Assembly (NCBI RefSeq): GCF_024281035.1
Contig: NZ_JAMXLH010000050.1
Coordinates: forward strand, 62,001 to 126,000
DNA from: Paraburkholderia sp.
Lineage (GTDB): Bacteria > Pseudomonadota > Gammaproteobacteria > Burkholderiales > Burkholderiaceae
DNA length: 64,000 nt
Direction: 5' to 3'
Every line of letters starts with the position of its first letter. The first letter of the stretch is position 1. The position numbers and the translations under genes were made by a program. The notes under the pieces are model-generated. The model was not told the origin of the DNA. It saw nothing but the letters and a program-made list of their open reading frames with translations, and made no database searches. Below are positions 19,637 through 30,004 of the stretch, in pieces.

Positions 19637-21366
19637 TTTCCCTGCCTTGCGAGTGCGGCCGCTTTATAGATTGCGAGTCTAAGTGCCTTCGGAACTGAAG
19701 TACGACCGCGAAGTCTCATTGCATCAACGACGGCATGAGCGGCAGCAGGCTTACTGTTATTCGGAAGGCATTTTGTAACCTGCAGGACGTAGTCTGCATC
19801 GCCCGGCTTGGCTGTCATCTTCTCTAGCTTCTGGGGGCTAGCAAGTCCCTCATACACATCAAGAAAGCCGTTGTCACCCATATACGGTTCCACTGACGGA
19901 ACATTTTGCATGGTCGTAATATGCCTATGCGACTTAGCACCAGCGAGCAACTTGTTTTTCGCTTTTTCCACGTCGCCCATGCCTTGCTCGTCTCCATCGG
20001 TGAAACAGTGCCACGGGATGCCGAGGGCATTGGCGGCGTCGAGGAAATACGCGATGTCTCCCTGACGATACTCTACGCACCGGACGCCAGCCTGCTCGAG
20101 GTTCACTCCAAGGACCTCTGCAGCGCCGGCAAACAGGATAGCCTCAGTCTCTCCTTCCCCCAAGAGCCAGCATCGAGCGAAGAACAGCTCGCCTCTGGTT
20201 CTCCGTACGAGAAAGTCGAACTTTTGACGTTCTCTGTCTCGGAAGAGGTCCGGCGGTATGCGGCCGACCTTAACGACCCCGCCGGAGCGGTACAATCGCC
20301 GCACGGACGTCATTTCGACTTCTGACAAAAGGTCGCCGGAGTGGGTCGCGACGAGCTTCTGGCCATCGATGCCCTTAATTGTTTGCCACAAAGCTCTTAC
20401 TGCGCTTGGGTGCAGGTGAGCTTCGGGTTCCTCAAGGGCCACAATCGCTTGGGTTCCCTTGACGCCCTGCTTGCGAGAAAGCTCCGACTTCAGGAATGCA
20501 TCGAAAAGCATAAGAACGGCGAGGCTCTGCGTACCCTCTCCATGCCGACTTATCGGCAGACGCGCACCCGTTGCCGATGCGATGCTGACCTGAGTACGAT
20601 TCAGCATGTCGAAAACACGCGCAGGAACTGCGTCGACGCTGACGACGTCGTTCTTTCCGACACTCACTAAATCCCGCATCTTCGCGAGATAGTCCTGTAC
20701 GCCTTTGAACGTCCCGTGCGCTTCGATTATCTCGCTGTTCACCGCTTGAAGTTGCCTCTCAATCTCAGCCTTTCTCTCTGGCGCAATCTGCGAATTCTTG
20801 ACAAACGGTGCCCAGAACTGAGAGGTCCTGGAAAACTCACGTGCTGCGTCGCGGAGTGCCGAAAGGTAGAACAGCGGGCGGATAAGCTGGAGGGACGGAA
20901 GCTTTCCCCTGTTCTTTGCGGGCAACGCGTTTCCTGCGGCATCAAGGAAATCGTAGGTATGTTCAATTTCCTGCGTGACCGCCGAATATTGAGCAGTCAC
21001 ACGCATCTGCACGCGACTACGGTCATCTGGGGGCACGAGAACGACGATGCCACCGTCTCCACCCAGAGTTCGCTCAATCTCGTCGGGCCACTCCCCGGCG
21101 GCGGCTTCTTCGAAGGTGAGGGTGATTGAGACCGCAGGTGCGGTCGTTGGGTCGGCTGACGCTCCGTCGAAATGAAGGTCAAAGTCGTCAAATGGTGAAA
21201 CACGACCACCGGCCCTCATCGCACTAAGGCAAGTACGCAACGCATGCAGAACTGTTGTTTTTCCGCTGTTATTCTCGCCGACAAGAACCGTCGTCTCATC
21301 TAGGTCAAGCGCAAGATGTTTAATGCCGCGATAATTTTCGATTTCAATACGGCGCAACAACATCAT
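19633..21366 (-). CDS. OLD-family ATP-dependent endonuclease (Gabija GajA-like)
   Basis: IENYRGIKHLALDLDETTVLVGENNSGKTTVLHALR plus TOPRIM-like WLLGEGETEAILFAGAAEVLG...HCFTDGDEQG; 4-bp overlap with helicase gene. Confidence 0.9.
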   Translation of the reverse strand: MMLLRRIEIENYRGIKHLALDLDETTVLVGENNSGKTTVLHALRTCLSAMRAGGRVSPFDDFDLHFDGASADPTTAPAVSITLTFEEAAAGEWPDEIERTLGGDGGIVVLVPPDDRSRVQMRVTAQYSAVTQEIEHTYDFLDAAGNALPAKNRGKLPSLQLIRPLFYLSALRDAAREFSRTSQFWAPFVKNSQIAPERKAEIERQLQAVNSEIIEAHGTFKGVQDYLAKMRDLVSVGKNDVVSVDAVPARVFDMLNRTQVSIASATGARLPISRHGEGTQSLAVLMLFDAFLKSELSRKQGVKGTQAIVALEEPEAHLHPSAVRALWQTIKGIDGQKLVATHSGDLLSEVEMTSVRRLYRSGGVVKVGRIPPDLFRDRERQKFDFLVRRTRGELFFARCWLLGEGETEAILFAGAAEVLGVNLEQAGVRCVEYRQGDIAYFLDAANALGIPWHCFTDGDEQGMGDVEKAKNKLLAGAKSHRHITTMQNVPSVEPYMGDNGFLDVYEGLASPQKLEKMTAKPGDADYVLQVTKCLPNNSKPAAAHAVVDAMRLRGRTSVPKALRLAIYKAAALARQGK

Positions 21367-21823
21367 TCATCCCCAAACGGTGAATTGCAATCCACTCCAA
21401 ATCTTGTCTACCCGCGCGAGTTCCTCAGTGAAGGTCGTTGCGCAAGAGACGACTTAGTCGGTTCCAGCGTTTGCCGCGCTTCGGGTAGCCGAGGCAGGAG
21501 GGTCGAAGGCTCCGCAACCCTCGGAAACCACATCGATGTTGTCATTTTATCTTGTCAGGCCACGTGGGGACTATGTCTACGCGCGAGCGCTTCGTCGTTT
21601 CTCATCACCCTGACCTGCATTGCGCCTACGTGGGGGCTCCTCCGACACTAAAGCGCACCGCCTACCGGCAGCGGCATTCCGGGTGCATATCTTACGCTAA
21701 GGGCGCTGCTGGTACCTCAGGGGCAGTCCACGCGGTACGGGAGGTAGACGATGGGCGGGCCAGTTGCCCGCAGCTCCTCGCGGCACGATAATTCGAAGAC
21801 GACCTCCGAGCAATCACGTGCAC

Positions 21824-22750
21824 ATGGACCCAATCGAGTACGCCAAAGCGTTCTATCTTCAGCACTACACCATGCTGGACATGTGGCACATCACGCCGGG
21901 TGTCAGGGTGGTCCTCGGGAGGGGCGGCTCTCAGAAGTGTCGATTCTGCCTGAGGCTGGCACCCGAGGTTACGTTCCGGTTGAAGGCCCATGCCATTCCC
22001 GAAGCACTGGGCAACAAGGGGATGCTTTCCCGGTACGAGTGCGATGAATGCAACAAGCACTTCGGCAGCACGATTGAAAACGACTTGGGAAACTGGACAC
22101 TACCGATGCGCACACTCTTGCGCATATCCGGTAAAAACGGCGTCCCCACTCTGAAGAATGAGCGCGACGGTTGGCGCATCGAGTGCGATGACGGAAGCGA
22201 ACTGAAAGTTAGTCACAATCGCATCGACTCTGTGTTTGAAGTCGACGAAGCGCAGAAGCTCATTCGGTTCAATCTAAAGAGAGGTCCGTACGTTCCGCTG
22301 GCTGTCCGCAAAGCGCTCGTCAAGATTGGGCTAACGCTGCTGCCAGAAACTGAAGTGCCGAATTTCGAGGAAACAATCAAGTGGGTTCGCGACCCACAGC
22401 ACTCGAATGAACGAATGGTTCGGATGCCAGTGCTTCGAACTTTGAGGCCAGGACCAATGAACGGCCAAATGATTACGGCCGCACTATTACGCAGAAGCGA
22501 GCCCAGTATCGCTTTGCCGTACGCGTTTCTTATCCTCTCGATTGCGAACGAGGCCTACCAAGTGATGCTTCCGAGCCCACAGCTGGACCCGCCATTGGAC
22601 GCAACACCAACGCAAATGCCGGTGTTTCCTGTTGGACTCGGCCAGAACCGCGACTCGATTTACTCCGCTTTGAATCTTTCCGACAGCGAACGCGTGGTCG
22701 ACGAGGTTATGTCAGCTGTCATGTCGTACGACGCCCGGATTCCGAAATAG
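21824..22750 (+). CDS. HNH-type endonuclease domain protein
   Basis: KCRFCLRLAPEVTFRLKAHAIPEALGNKGMLSRYECDECNKHFGSTIENDLGNW; start MDPIEYAKAFY. Confidence 0.7.
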   Translation: MDPIEYAKAFYLQHYTMLDMWHITPGVRVVLGRGGSQKCRFCLRLAPEVTFRLKAHAIPEALGNKGMLSRYECDECNKHFGSTIENDLGNWTLPMRTLLRISGKNGVPTLKNERDGWRIECDDGSELKVSHNRIDSVFEVDEAQKLIRFNLKRGPYVPLAVRKALVKIGLTLLPETEVPNFEETIKWVRDPQHSNERMVRMPVLRTLRPGPMNGQMITAALLRRSEPSIALPYAFLILSIANEAYQVMLPSPQLDPPLDATPTQMPVFPVGLGQNRDSIYSALNLSDSERVVDEVMSAVMSYDARIPK

Positions 22751-22831
22751 GGTTGCTCACGGACCGTCCGTCTCAAACCATATTACAAGAACGCTGGAGC
22801 GTTTGCGGAGCGCGAGGAATAAGGCGGAGTC

Positions 22832-23314
22832 ATGCAAACAGGCAGATGCCAAGTCTGCGAGGAGCAACTAGGCTCCCGCACCCACGAATTTTACAGTCGT
22901 ACTCAAAAGGTCGTCTTCGAGGGCAAACTCAAGACTGTAACGGTGCTATATGAACTGCAGGAGATGAGCTTCTGTGGGCAAGAGTGCTGGGAAGCTATGG
23001 AAAAGCCGATTATGGACGGCCTCCATCCGCTATACCAGCAGCTGCACCCGGTTGCGAAGTGCTGTGAGTGTCAGGCTCCAGTCGACAGAACGCAGCCGCA
23101 TTATGCGCTGTACGTCGGCGAACTCGAAGACGTGTCACAGCCGTGGCTGGCATCGATGCGTATACTTGACGAAAGAGAAGTCGCCGTTTTTTGTGCGGAG
23201 TGCCGAGTTCCGGATGGGGATTTGGCAGCAGCCTTGGGCTTGCTCACGGAAGAGAATGATAGTGTCGCGGCTGCCGAATCGGAACCGGCGAAGAAGCTTG
23301 AGCCTCAGTCGTGA
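22832..23314 (+). CDS. Hypothetical Cys-rich (zinc-ribbon-like) protein
   Basis: 160 aa with CxxC pairs (CQVC, CCEC, CAEC); codirectional with HNH gene. Confidence 0.55.
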   Translation: MQTGRCQVCEEQLGSRTHEFYSRTQKVVFEGKLKTVTVLYELQEMSFCGQECWEAMEKPIMDGLHPLYQQLHPVAKCCECQAPVDRTQPHYALYVGELEDVSQPWLASMRILDEREVAVFCAECRVPDGDLAAALGLLTEENDSVAAAESEPAKKLEPQS

Positions 23315-23354
23315 CGTGTGACGTAACCACGATGTAAATACAAGAGAACACGGA

Positions 23355-23993
23355 ATGGTGCCACTGTACTTGCTTGAAAAGATTGCACGCCACGGAATGG
23401 CCGCTCAACGTCTGATTGACGAGCGTAAGCGCAGAGAAGGTGAGCATTTCGGAAGCGATGACGGTGGCGCTGTCGCATTCGAAGCCGCTGATTTCGTTGT
23501 GACTTTCCTCGCACTTTGCGGGGACGAGTCGGTTCTGGAAACGCGTGAGCTTCGCAACAATATTGCCCAGCTAGTCGGCACCGCTATTCGAGAACACAAG
23601 ACTCAACAACAGCCAGAAGAAGAGGCCGCAGTCTTTGAGAACGATGGGAGACCTCTCGCCCCCGGCCAGTACGACGGGATGCAATATGTCCTTGAGGAGG
23701 AAGATGGCGAAAGTGCATCGAAGAGCCAAATTGAGGCGTATGTCCGCGACACTGGACATGAAAGGTTCCTGTCTGTTCACATGACGGAGAGCCTTCGGCA
23801 GGCTTTCGGTGATTGCCTTCAAAAGGGAGAATTCAACGCGAGCTGGTTCGGCTCGTCGCTCGCTTTGGAGTTGTCGGTTCAGCCCGAATGGCTCACCGAT
23901 AGTCGGCAACGGGCGGCTGCCAAGCGTCGGGTGGAGAACCAGCACATCCGTGTCCCGCTTGACGCAATCAAGATTACCTATGCTGTTGACTGA
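23355..23993 (+). CDS. Hypothetical protein
   Basis: 212-aa ORF, island-like codon usage, same strand as two preceding genes. Confidence 0.5.
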   Translation: MVPLYLLEKIARHGMAAQRLIDERKRREGEHFGSDDGGAVAFEAADFVVTFLALCGDESVLETRELRNNIAQLVGTAIREHKTQQQPEEEAAVFENDGRPLAPGQYDGMQYVLEEEDGESASKSQIEAYVRDTGHERFLSVHMTESLRQAFGDCLQKGEFNASWFGSSLALELSVQPEWLTDSRQRAAAKRRVENQHIRVPLDAIKITYAVD

Positions 23994-24340
23994 TTGAGCG
24001 GCTGAGGGCGGCTCCTCGCTAACCCTGTTCGGCCGGTTAGTCCCGGCGAGAGTCCTTTCCACCGGTGCCTCTTGCCGTCGTCGCAGTCCGACGCCGAACG
24101 TCGCGCTCGATGCACTTCGGAAAGCGCGACATCGAGGCCTCCAACGGTGGAATCTCGGGCGGCTTGCGTTCGGCCGGCGACGACGACCACACCAACAGGA
24201 AGCGTCAGTGTTATAGGCACCAACGAACTTGCTGGACGAGTGGGGCCTCTTCTATTGTACTTGCCTGTCACCTTCGCCCCGTCACGCAGCGCCGAGGACT
24301 TCGGCGCTACGCGCTTGAATCAGTGGTTCGTTTAGAGAAT

Positions 24341-24607
24341 TTACGAGTTCCACTTTACTGAGCTGCATTTCGGGCACTTGTATCCGCGATTGACAATCCA
24401 CGTCACAATCTCGTCTTTGAAAATTAGCATTGCAACCCCGCCGGCGACGAGGGCAACGCAAATTTCCAATGCAAGGCCCGTCCCCGCGAAAAAATATGTT
24501 ACCCACGCTGCAAACCCGCCAGCAGGAAGTGCGCCCCCGATTATCTTTACGATGAGCTCAATAGTAACCTTCTCGCTATGGTTGCAATTCTCACATTTGA
24601 TTTTCAT
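24341..24607 (-). CDS. Small membrane protein with split zinc-ribbon CxxC motifs
   Basis: MKIKCENCNHSEK ... two TM segments ... GYKCPKCSSVKWNS. Confidence 0.6.
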   Translation of the reverse strand: MKIKCENCNHSEKVTIELIVKIIGGALPAGGFAAWVTYFFAGTGLALEICVALVAGGVAMLIFKDEIVTWIVNRGYKCPKCSSVKWNS

Positions 24608-25263
24608 TGTACTGGCTTACCTGATGCGTGAATAAAGAGTAAGGGCGCGCCGCGCCTTCTGGCTGGTACCTCAATGTCTGTAACGGCACAAGTGCGGATG
24701 ACTTTAGCCTTCCGCGTTGCGGAAAAGGAAAAAAATCCGACGGCTGATGATGGAATGGTCGCCTTCGAGCCACGCATGAGAACGGAAACGAGCTTGTACT
24801 GCACTTCAAAACGATGCATTTTGGGTACTTGCATCAACCAAAGGTTGATTGGGCCGCTTACCTCAAGCGCACAATGTAATGCTCCGCCGACCTTCCGTCA
24901 TATCAACGGGAAGGCTCAGAACCTTTATTGTGGTCGAGGCCTGAGACGCGACAGCTCATCGGGTATTGCACGCTCTTGTCGGTTGCGACGCGCTCGAGCT
25001 ATGGATGTCCGATTTGGTGCTTACCAGCGAACGCGGGCAGCGGGAAGCTTGCTCCAACGGGGCGTCAAGCGCGCACCTCGCGAGCGTCATGAATGAGCGC
25101 GCGCGACACGCTCTATTTCAATTCGGGCGTACCCGTCGACTGTCGCAGGCGTAGCGTTTAAAAGCTGTGAATACACCTTAAGCCACGTCGTGGCACCCGG
25201 AGGGACGTAGGGCCGCCACTTGGCCTATGTGCTCCGGCAAAACGATTCGTTGGAGTGTATTCC

Positions 25264-25458
25264 ATGCCTTATTTGCTGGACATTCATGAACTCGCGGAGT
25301 TGCTCGGTCGCAGCCCGGAGACAATAAAAAAGGACATCCGCCGCAATCACTTGGCCGTTCCACCACGGCTTCATATCCCTGGCACCCGGTTGCTGCGTTG
25401 GCGGCGCGCTGATGTCGAAGCATGGCTCGCCGAGCACGTCGTCGGAGGAGCGGAATGA
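25264..25458 (+). CDS. AlpA-like excisionase / HTH regulator
   Basis: MPYLLDIHELAELLGRSPETIKKDIRRNHLAVPPRLHIPGTRLLRWRRADVEAWL. Confidence 0.8.
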   Translation: MPYLLDIHELAELLGRSPETIKKDIRRNHLAVPPRLHIPGTRLLRWRRADVEAWLAEHVVGGAE

Positions 25459-26738
25459 GCGAGCGTTTCGAACCGCACGATTACGCAGACGCCCTCGTTC
25501 GCAGTGGGCAATATGCTCACGAAAGCGGGGTGTTGTTTCAATGGACCGGCTTGTATTGGCGGGCCGTCAAGGAGGAAGACGCCGAAACGGATTCCTACCG
25601 CTGGCTTGTCCGTCACAAACGGAGCCACGCATCCAGGGAAAACGCGCGCAAGGCCGTCCATGCTGCGATTCTTTGGTCCGAGAAGCTCCCAGAGCCCACA
25701 CGCGACGTCGTCATTCCATGCAGCAACGGATATGTTCATGTTGTCGACGGGGAACTGCAGCTGCTCCCGCCCGACGCATCCTTGGGTCTGCAGCATACGC
25801 TGATGTGTGAATATGACCCAGCGGCGGTCGAGCCAAGCCGCTTCATGCAATTTCTGCGAATGATACTACCTGACGAAGCCGTGCGGGCTCGGGTGCAGGA
25901 GTATGTCGGCTACACACTCACTGCTGATGCTCGCTATCAGCGAGCGCAGTTGTGGCTCGGTAGCGGCGCGAATGGCAAGGGCGTATTAGCGAACATTGTT
26001 CAGGCTTTGCATGGCCGGCCAGAGAGCGTCCAACTGGATGCCCTCGATGGATTCCGACTGTCGGTGCTGATTGGCGCGAGCCTCATCTATTCGGATGAGA
26101 CACCACGAGGGCGCATCAACGAACAACTGCTTAAATCATTGATTGCCGGTGAGCGTGTCCAGGTGGACCGGAAATATCGAGACCCGGTCAGTATTCATGT
26201 ACGTGGCAAATGGCTGGTGTTGGGGAATCACCTGCCGACCATCACGGACCATTCCACTGGCTTTTGGCGTCGCTGGGACATCGTGCCATTCAGTGTGACA
26301 ATTTCCGAAAGCGAGCGTGACCCATTGCTGTCCCAGCGCATCATCAGTACCGAATTGTCTGGCGTTCTTGTGTGGGCCTTGGAAGGTCTGATGCGGCTGC
26401 AGAAGCGCGGGGCTTTCGATACCATGGTGCCGGTCGCAATGTCCCGGTTGCTGCATCAAGCGAAGTCGGAGACTAACTCCGTCCAGGCTTGGTACGACGA
26501 TTGCGCCGTCTCAATTTCCTCTAGCCAGTCCACCGTCAAGGACGAGGTTTATGAGCATTACCGCCGGTGGTGTGACCGCCACGGGTTGACTCCGATGGCG
26601 TCCCCGCGCTTCTGGACGCGTATGAAAGAACTTGTTCCATTCGAGGATTTCCGACGCCGAAAGGGTAAGAGTCAGATTCGCATGTGCAACCTCCAACTGC
26701 CACCTGACGGCTGCGTCGGTGATACCCAAGCAGGCTAA
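25455..26738 (+). CDS. Phage/plasmid primase-type SF3 (D5-like) helicase
   Basis: AQLWLGSGANGKGVLANIVQAL, LIYSDETPRGRINEQLLKSLIAGERVQVDRKYRDP, LVLGNHLPTITDHSTGFWRRWDIVPF. Confidence 0.9.
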   Translation: MSERFEPHDYADALVRSGQYAHESGVLFQWTGLYWRAVKEEDAETDSYRWLVRHKRSHASRENARKAVHAAILWSEKLPEPTRDVVIPCSNGYVHVVDGELQLLPPDASLGLQHTLMCEYDPAAVEPSRFMQFLRMILPDEAVRARVQEYVGYTLTADARYQRAQLWLGSGANGKGVLANIVQALHGRPESVQLDALDGFRLSVLIGASLIYSDETPRGRINEQLLKSLIAGERVQVDRKYRDPVSIHVRGKWLVLGNHLPTITDHSTGFWRRWDIVPFSVTISESERDPLLSQRIISTELSGVLVWALEGLMRLQKRGAFDTMVPVAMSRLLHQAKSETNSVQAWYDDCAVSISSSQSTVKDEVYEHYRRWCDRHGLTPMASPRFWTRMKELVPFEDFRRRKGKSQIRMCNLQLPPDGCVGDTQAG

Positions 26739-27330
26739 AGCGTAGCGTCCCGTCGTGACACCTCCCGTGCGATGCGGTAACGAGTAGCAGCAGCGCGTCG
26801 AACCAGTTTTGGCGCGCTTTCTAATGGGTGTGCCGGGTGTGCCGGGGTAATTGCGAAAACTATTTCATGCGGGTACCGTCCGCACGTAAAGTAGTTAGCC
26901 GTTTCACCCTGACTCACCCGACTCAACGCTAGGTTCTTCGCATTTTTTCTTGTTTTTTGTCGTGCCAGTGGGCTCGGTAACCCGACTCCTAGCGTCTCAC
27001 CCTCATGACGAGACGGTGAGGTGTACGCGGACAAGCTTTTCGCCTGTCGGCGATGTTTTCCAGCCGTGTACTCCACGGGAAGCGCTAGGCGCTCGATTTG
27101 TTTCAGGCTACAAAGTCGGGGCCGCGCCGCATAATCAAGCTGTCGAGTGCCGCTATAACCTGGTCCGCAGTGAATAGGCGAGGATGTTTTACGGCCTGAA
27201 GCCGACACTCGCGGTCTGAACGACACATGTCACGCCCGCATACTAATCACCCAATTGGCAATCGGTTTTCGGGCAAGGTGGCTACCCGAAGGCCCAGTGA
27301 AGCAGGCGGTGACAGTAAGCCTTCGTAAAA

Positions 27331-27358
27331 AAACAGGGCTGCTCCGGCAGCCCTGTTC
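27331..27358. terminator. Rho-independent terminator
   Basis: ACAGGGCTGCTCCGGCAGCCCTGT hairpin flanked by A-run and T-rich sequence. Confidence 0.8.
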
Positions 27359-27360
27359 AA

Positions 27361-27702
27361 TTAATATTCGCCGTTACGCTCTATGAGGAGTTTGGCAATG
27401 ACCTCGTGGACGAGCAACGCTCCCGCCTCGATGCCCAGAAGGTGATGGATATCGAAGCCGTTTTCCATGCCCCGGAACCACTTCATCACGGTCAGGACGT
27501 CTTCAAAGTGTTCGCCGTTGATGCGACGGCAAAGCATGTATGTATCGGGCCGTGAGAGTCGGGAGTCGTATAACGAAACCAAGAACTCGGCCACCGGCAG
27601 GACGCCAGCGTCGTTCCTCGCTGCACAGGCGGAAAATAGTCGATGTGCTGCCTGCGCTCCGCTATCTTGCCCAAAGTCGGGGAGCAGTGTTGGTACGTTC
27701 AT
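27361..27702 (-). CDS. DUF7673-like hypothetical protein
   Basis: 113 aa HRLFSACAARNDAGVLPVAEFLVSLYDSRLSRPDTYMLCRRINGEHFEDVLTVMKWF; family assignment from memory only. Confidence 0.5.
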   Translation of the reverse strand: MNVPTLLPDFGQDSGAQAAHRLFSACAARNDAGVLPVAEFLVSLYDSRLSRPDTYMLCRRINGEHFEDVLTVMKWFRGMENGFDIHHLLGIEAGALLVHEVIAKLLIERNGEY

Positions 27703-27828
27703 GATTGGCCTTAAAGAGTCCGTGCGCTACGTATAGCGATGCCTTGCTCCTCAGTGAGGAGTTCACGGCTCTATGCATCGAACTGCGCAGTTGACTGAGT
27801 CGGTCTGGCCATCCCGAATGAAAAAAAG

Positions 27829-27850
27829 CCACCCCAGAAAGGGGTGGCAT
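27829..27850. terminator. Rho-independent terminator
   Basis: GCCACCCC agaaa GGGGTGGC. Confidence 0.7.
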
Positions 27851-27880
27851 GCGAATAACGCTCAAACGGGAACGATAACT

Positions 27881-28204
27881 TTACGCCGGTGTTGGCTCTG
27901 CTGCCGCCGATACACTCGCGGGCTTCGATATCTTCGCAGCTTCAAACGCGATGATGAGAAGCGTTCCCGTCGGTTTTCCCTCGCGAGACAAATAGAAGTC
28001 CGCCTTTAACTTCCCCGTGACCTTTGCGAAATCGCCCTTTGAGAGTTGCGGCTCAACGTCTTTCATGATGCGGACTGTGTACCATGTGGGCTCCAGGTCC
28101 GTTCCGCGTTGACTCTCGCATAGTCGTAGTTCGTAATATCCCTTTCCGGTGGCCTTACTTTCCTTGCGCGCCGGTACGGTCGCGACGTTTCCGAAAACTT
28201 GCAT
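27881..28204 (-). CDS. Single-stranded DNA-binding-like (OB-fold) protein
   Basis: MQVFGNVATVPARKESKATGKGYYELRLCESQRGTDLEPTWYTVRIMKDVEPQLSKGDFAKVTGKLKADFY. Confidence 0.65.
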   Translation of the reverse strand: MQVFGNVATVPARKESKATGKGYYELRLCESQRGTDLEPTWYTVRIMKDVEPQLSKGDFAKVTGKLKADFYLSREGKPTGTLLIIAFEAAKISKPASVSAAAEPTPA

Positions 28205-28254
28205 CTGTCTTTGTCCTTCGAAGGTTAGGTTGTCTCCTACAGCTATTCGTATAG

Positions 28255-29481
28255 TCACCAAGAGCCAGATGCATCGCTCGAAAAGGGAAGAAGTGGTGAA
28301 ATTGGCGAAGTCCACGGACTGCGAGCGCTCGGCCGACGGTACGGCAGATAGTCTTCCTCGAACCATCCGGACAGCGGCTGCCGATTCGACGAATCGAGTC
28401 GAACTTTGGGCAACCATGTCGGGAGCAGTTGCACAATCACATGCCCGACGCAATGGTCAATGTACTGCTGTCTGTCCGGCACGTAGACCATCGCCCAAAC
28501 TTCGAAGATTCCCTCCTCAAATTCGAGAAAACGCCGCTGTATTTCGGACGTCAATTGCAGCCCGTCGCTGTCGCGCACTCTCCCCCGCAGTAGTGCGAGC
28601 GCACGCAACAATATTCGGTCGGTCCGAGCAAGGACAACAATGCGCCGCAATGGTTGATTGTTTGATAGGCGCGCTCCGATACGGCCAGCAAGCGCACAGA
28701 GTGCTGCTTCGCGGTCGCTTCCCCGCTTGCTTCTGTCAATCTCGAACCACGTCACACCGTCTTGCTCGTACGCGAGGACATCGGGGCGCAGTATGCGCTG
28801 CCGTCCACCAGTTTCGACGGTAACGAACCCCTGCTTGATATCTGCGCTCTTGTCGCGACCAGCATTGAGTTCCCTTAACGCCTCCGATTCGGTCTCCGCC
28901 GGCACGCCACGAGCTTCACAGCAGAGGGTGATGAAATTCATCCAGAGCGTATGCTCCGGATTGGACATATCAGCGACGCGACGCACTGAAGCCGTCGCAT
29001 CGATGCCCTGGTCGTGCAGCCACCTGGCTCCGCCGACCGTCAGCCCGTACACATGCTGCAGCCTATCCGTGCGGTACCGGCGAACCAGTTTCGCCTTCGC
29101 TAGGCCTCTCATCGCTCTTTGCGCAGCGGTTAGCGAAGCTTTGAATGGTCGCTCTGGAAAGCACGCGACTGCGATGTCTATCGCGCGCACAACGCGAAAC
29201 CTGTTGACGGTTAGAAGGGCGCGTATCCACACTATCTTCTGCAAAGCGGTCGGATGAATCTCCGATGTCAATCCACGGTCGATTCTTTGCGTAACTGCCT
29301 TTGCTTTCGTGTGCTGCAGCGTTACACCGAGATGCGCCTGCGTGTCATGTCCACTGGGAGCCAACGACTGTCTCTCCGGGATACCGTCGCCTGTATCGCG
29401 GCGGCGCTCCGCCCGTGCGCGCTGGGTATGGATTACGTGCCTACGGGGCGTAGGATGCGGTTCATTGAGTGAATCTGCCAT
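28255..29481 (-). CDS. Replication-relaxation-like protein (winged helix plus PD-(D/E)XK-like core)
   Basis: MADSLNEPHPT start; winged-helix-like AMRGLAKAKLVRRYRTDRLQHVYGLTVGGARWL; RILRPDVLAYEQDGVTWFEIDRSKRG. Confidence 0.6.
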   Translation of the reverse strand: MADSLNEPHPTPRRHVIHTQRARAERRRDTGDGIPERQSLAPSGHDTQAHLGVTLQHTKAKAVTQRIDRGLTSEIHPTALQKIVWIRALLTVNRFRVVRAIDIAVACFPERPFKASLTAAQRAMRGLAKAKLVRRYRTDRLQHVYGLTVGGARWLHDQGIDATASVRRVADMSNPEHTLWMNFITLCCEARGVPAETESEALRELNAGRDKSADIKQGFVTVETGGRQRILRPDVLAYEQDGVTWFEIDRSKRGSDREAALCALAGRIGARLSNNQPLRRIVVLARTDRILLRALALLRGRVRDSDGLQLTSEIQRRFLEFEEGIFEVWAMVYVPDRQQYIDHCVGHVIVQLLPTWLPKVRLDSSNRQPLSGWFEEDYLPYRRPSARSPWTSPISPLLPFSSDASGSW

Positions 29482-29768
29482 TTCTCGTGGCCCTCCTGAA
29501 TCAGGTTTTCGAGGCCACACGTCGCGAGGTGCACTCGGGAGCGCGTGGTACGTACTCCCGTATAGCTACGGCGCTACCAGTCTCCGCAAGGATGAACACC
29601 ACGCGTTTCGCAACTGTCGGTGCGTTCGAGAGCACCGTTGCGCGGCCGGATGCGGGCGATGGGGCAAACGTGCTTTCCCCTTATCCTGCCTCGTGCGCAG
29701 GGGCGCACGGCAACTAGCCTTTTCATCGCGACGTCGGGCAAGGCCGCTGTCCATTCGACCCGGCTACG

Positions 29769-30004
29769 CCGGTGCGAACCCCCCGCCGACGTCGCGTACC
29801 TTTTGACTAAGCCACTCTGCGTCCGAAGACGCCGGCGCTGACCGTGCTCCCTGCATGCCGTTTCGCCCTGGCTTGCCCCGCACTGCGCAATCAACTGCAT
29901 CCTCGCGCAGAGCGGGGACCCCTTGCCAGAATGCACTCGCGCTTGCGCGCTCGTAGGATATTCAAGGTCAGCATGAACCGACGTCGGCGGGGGGTTCGCA
30001 CCGG
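29769..30004. repeat. 26-bp perfect inverted repeat with 184-bp loop in non-coding region
   Basis: CCGGTGCGAACCCCCCGCCGACGTCG at 29769-29794; reverse complement at 29979-30004. Confidence 0.9.

Noticed and set aside
24604-24837. 77-aa - strand ORF upstream of the zinc-ribbon membrane protein
   Set aside because: No RBS or motif recognised; start overlaps likely promoter region.
26735-27226. 163-aa - strand ORF after the SF3 helicase
   Set aside because: Arg/Ser-rich, no recognisable motif, overlaps the helicase 3' end; not convincing as a gene.
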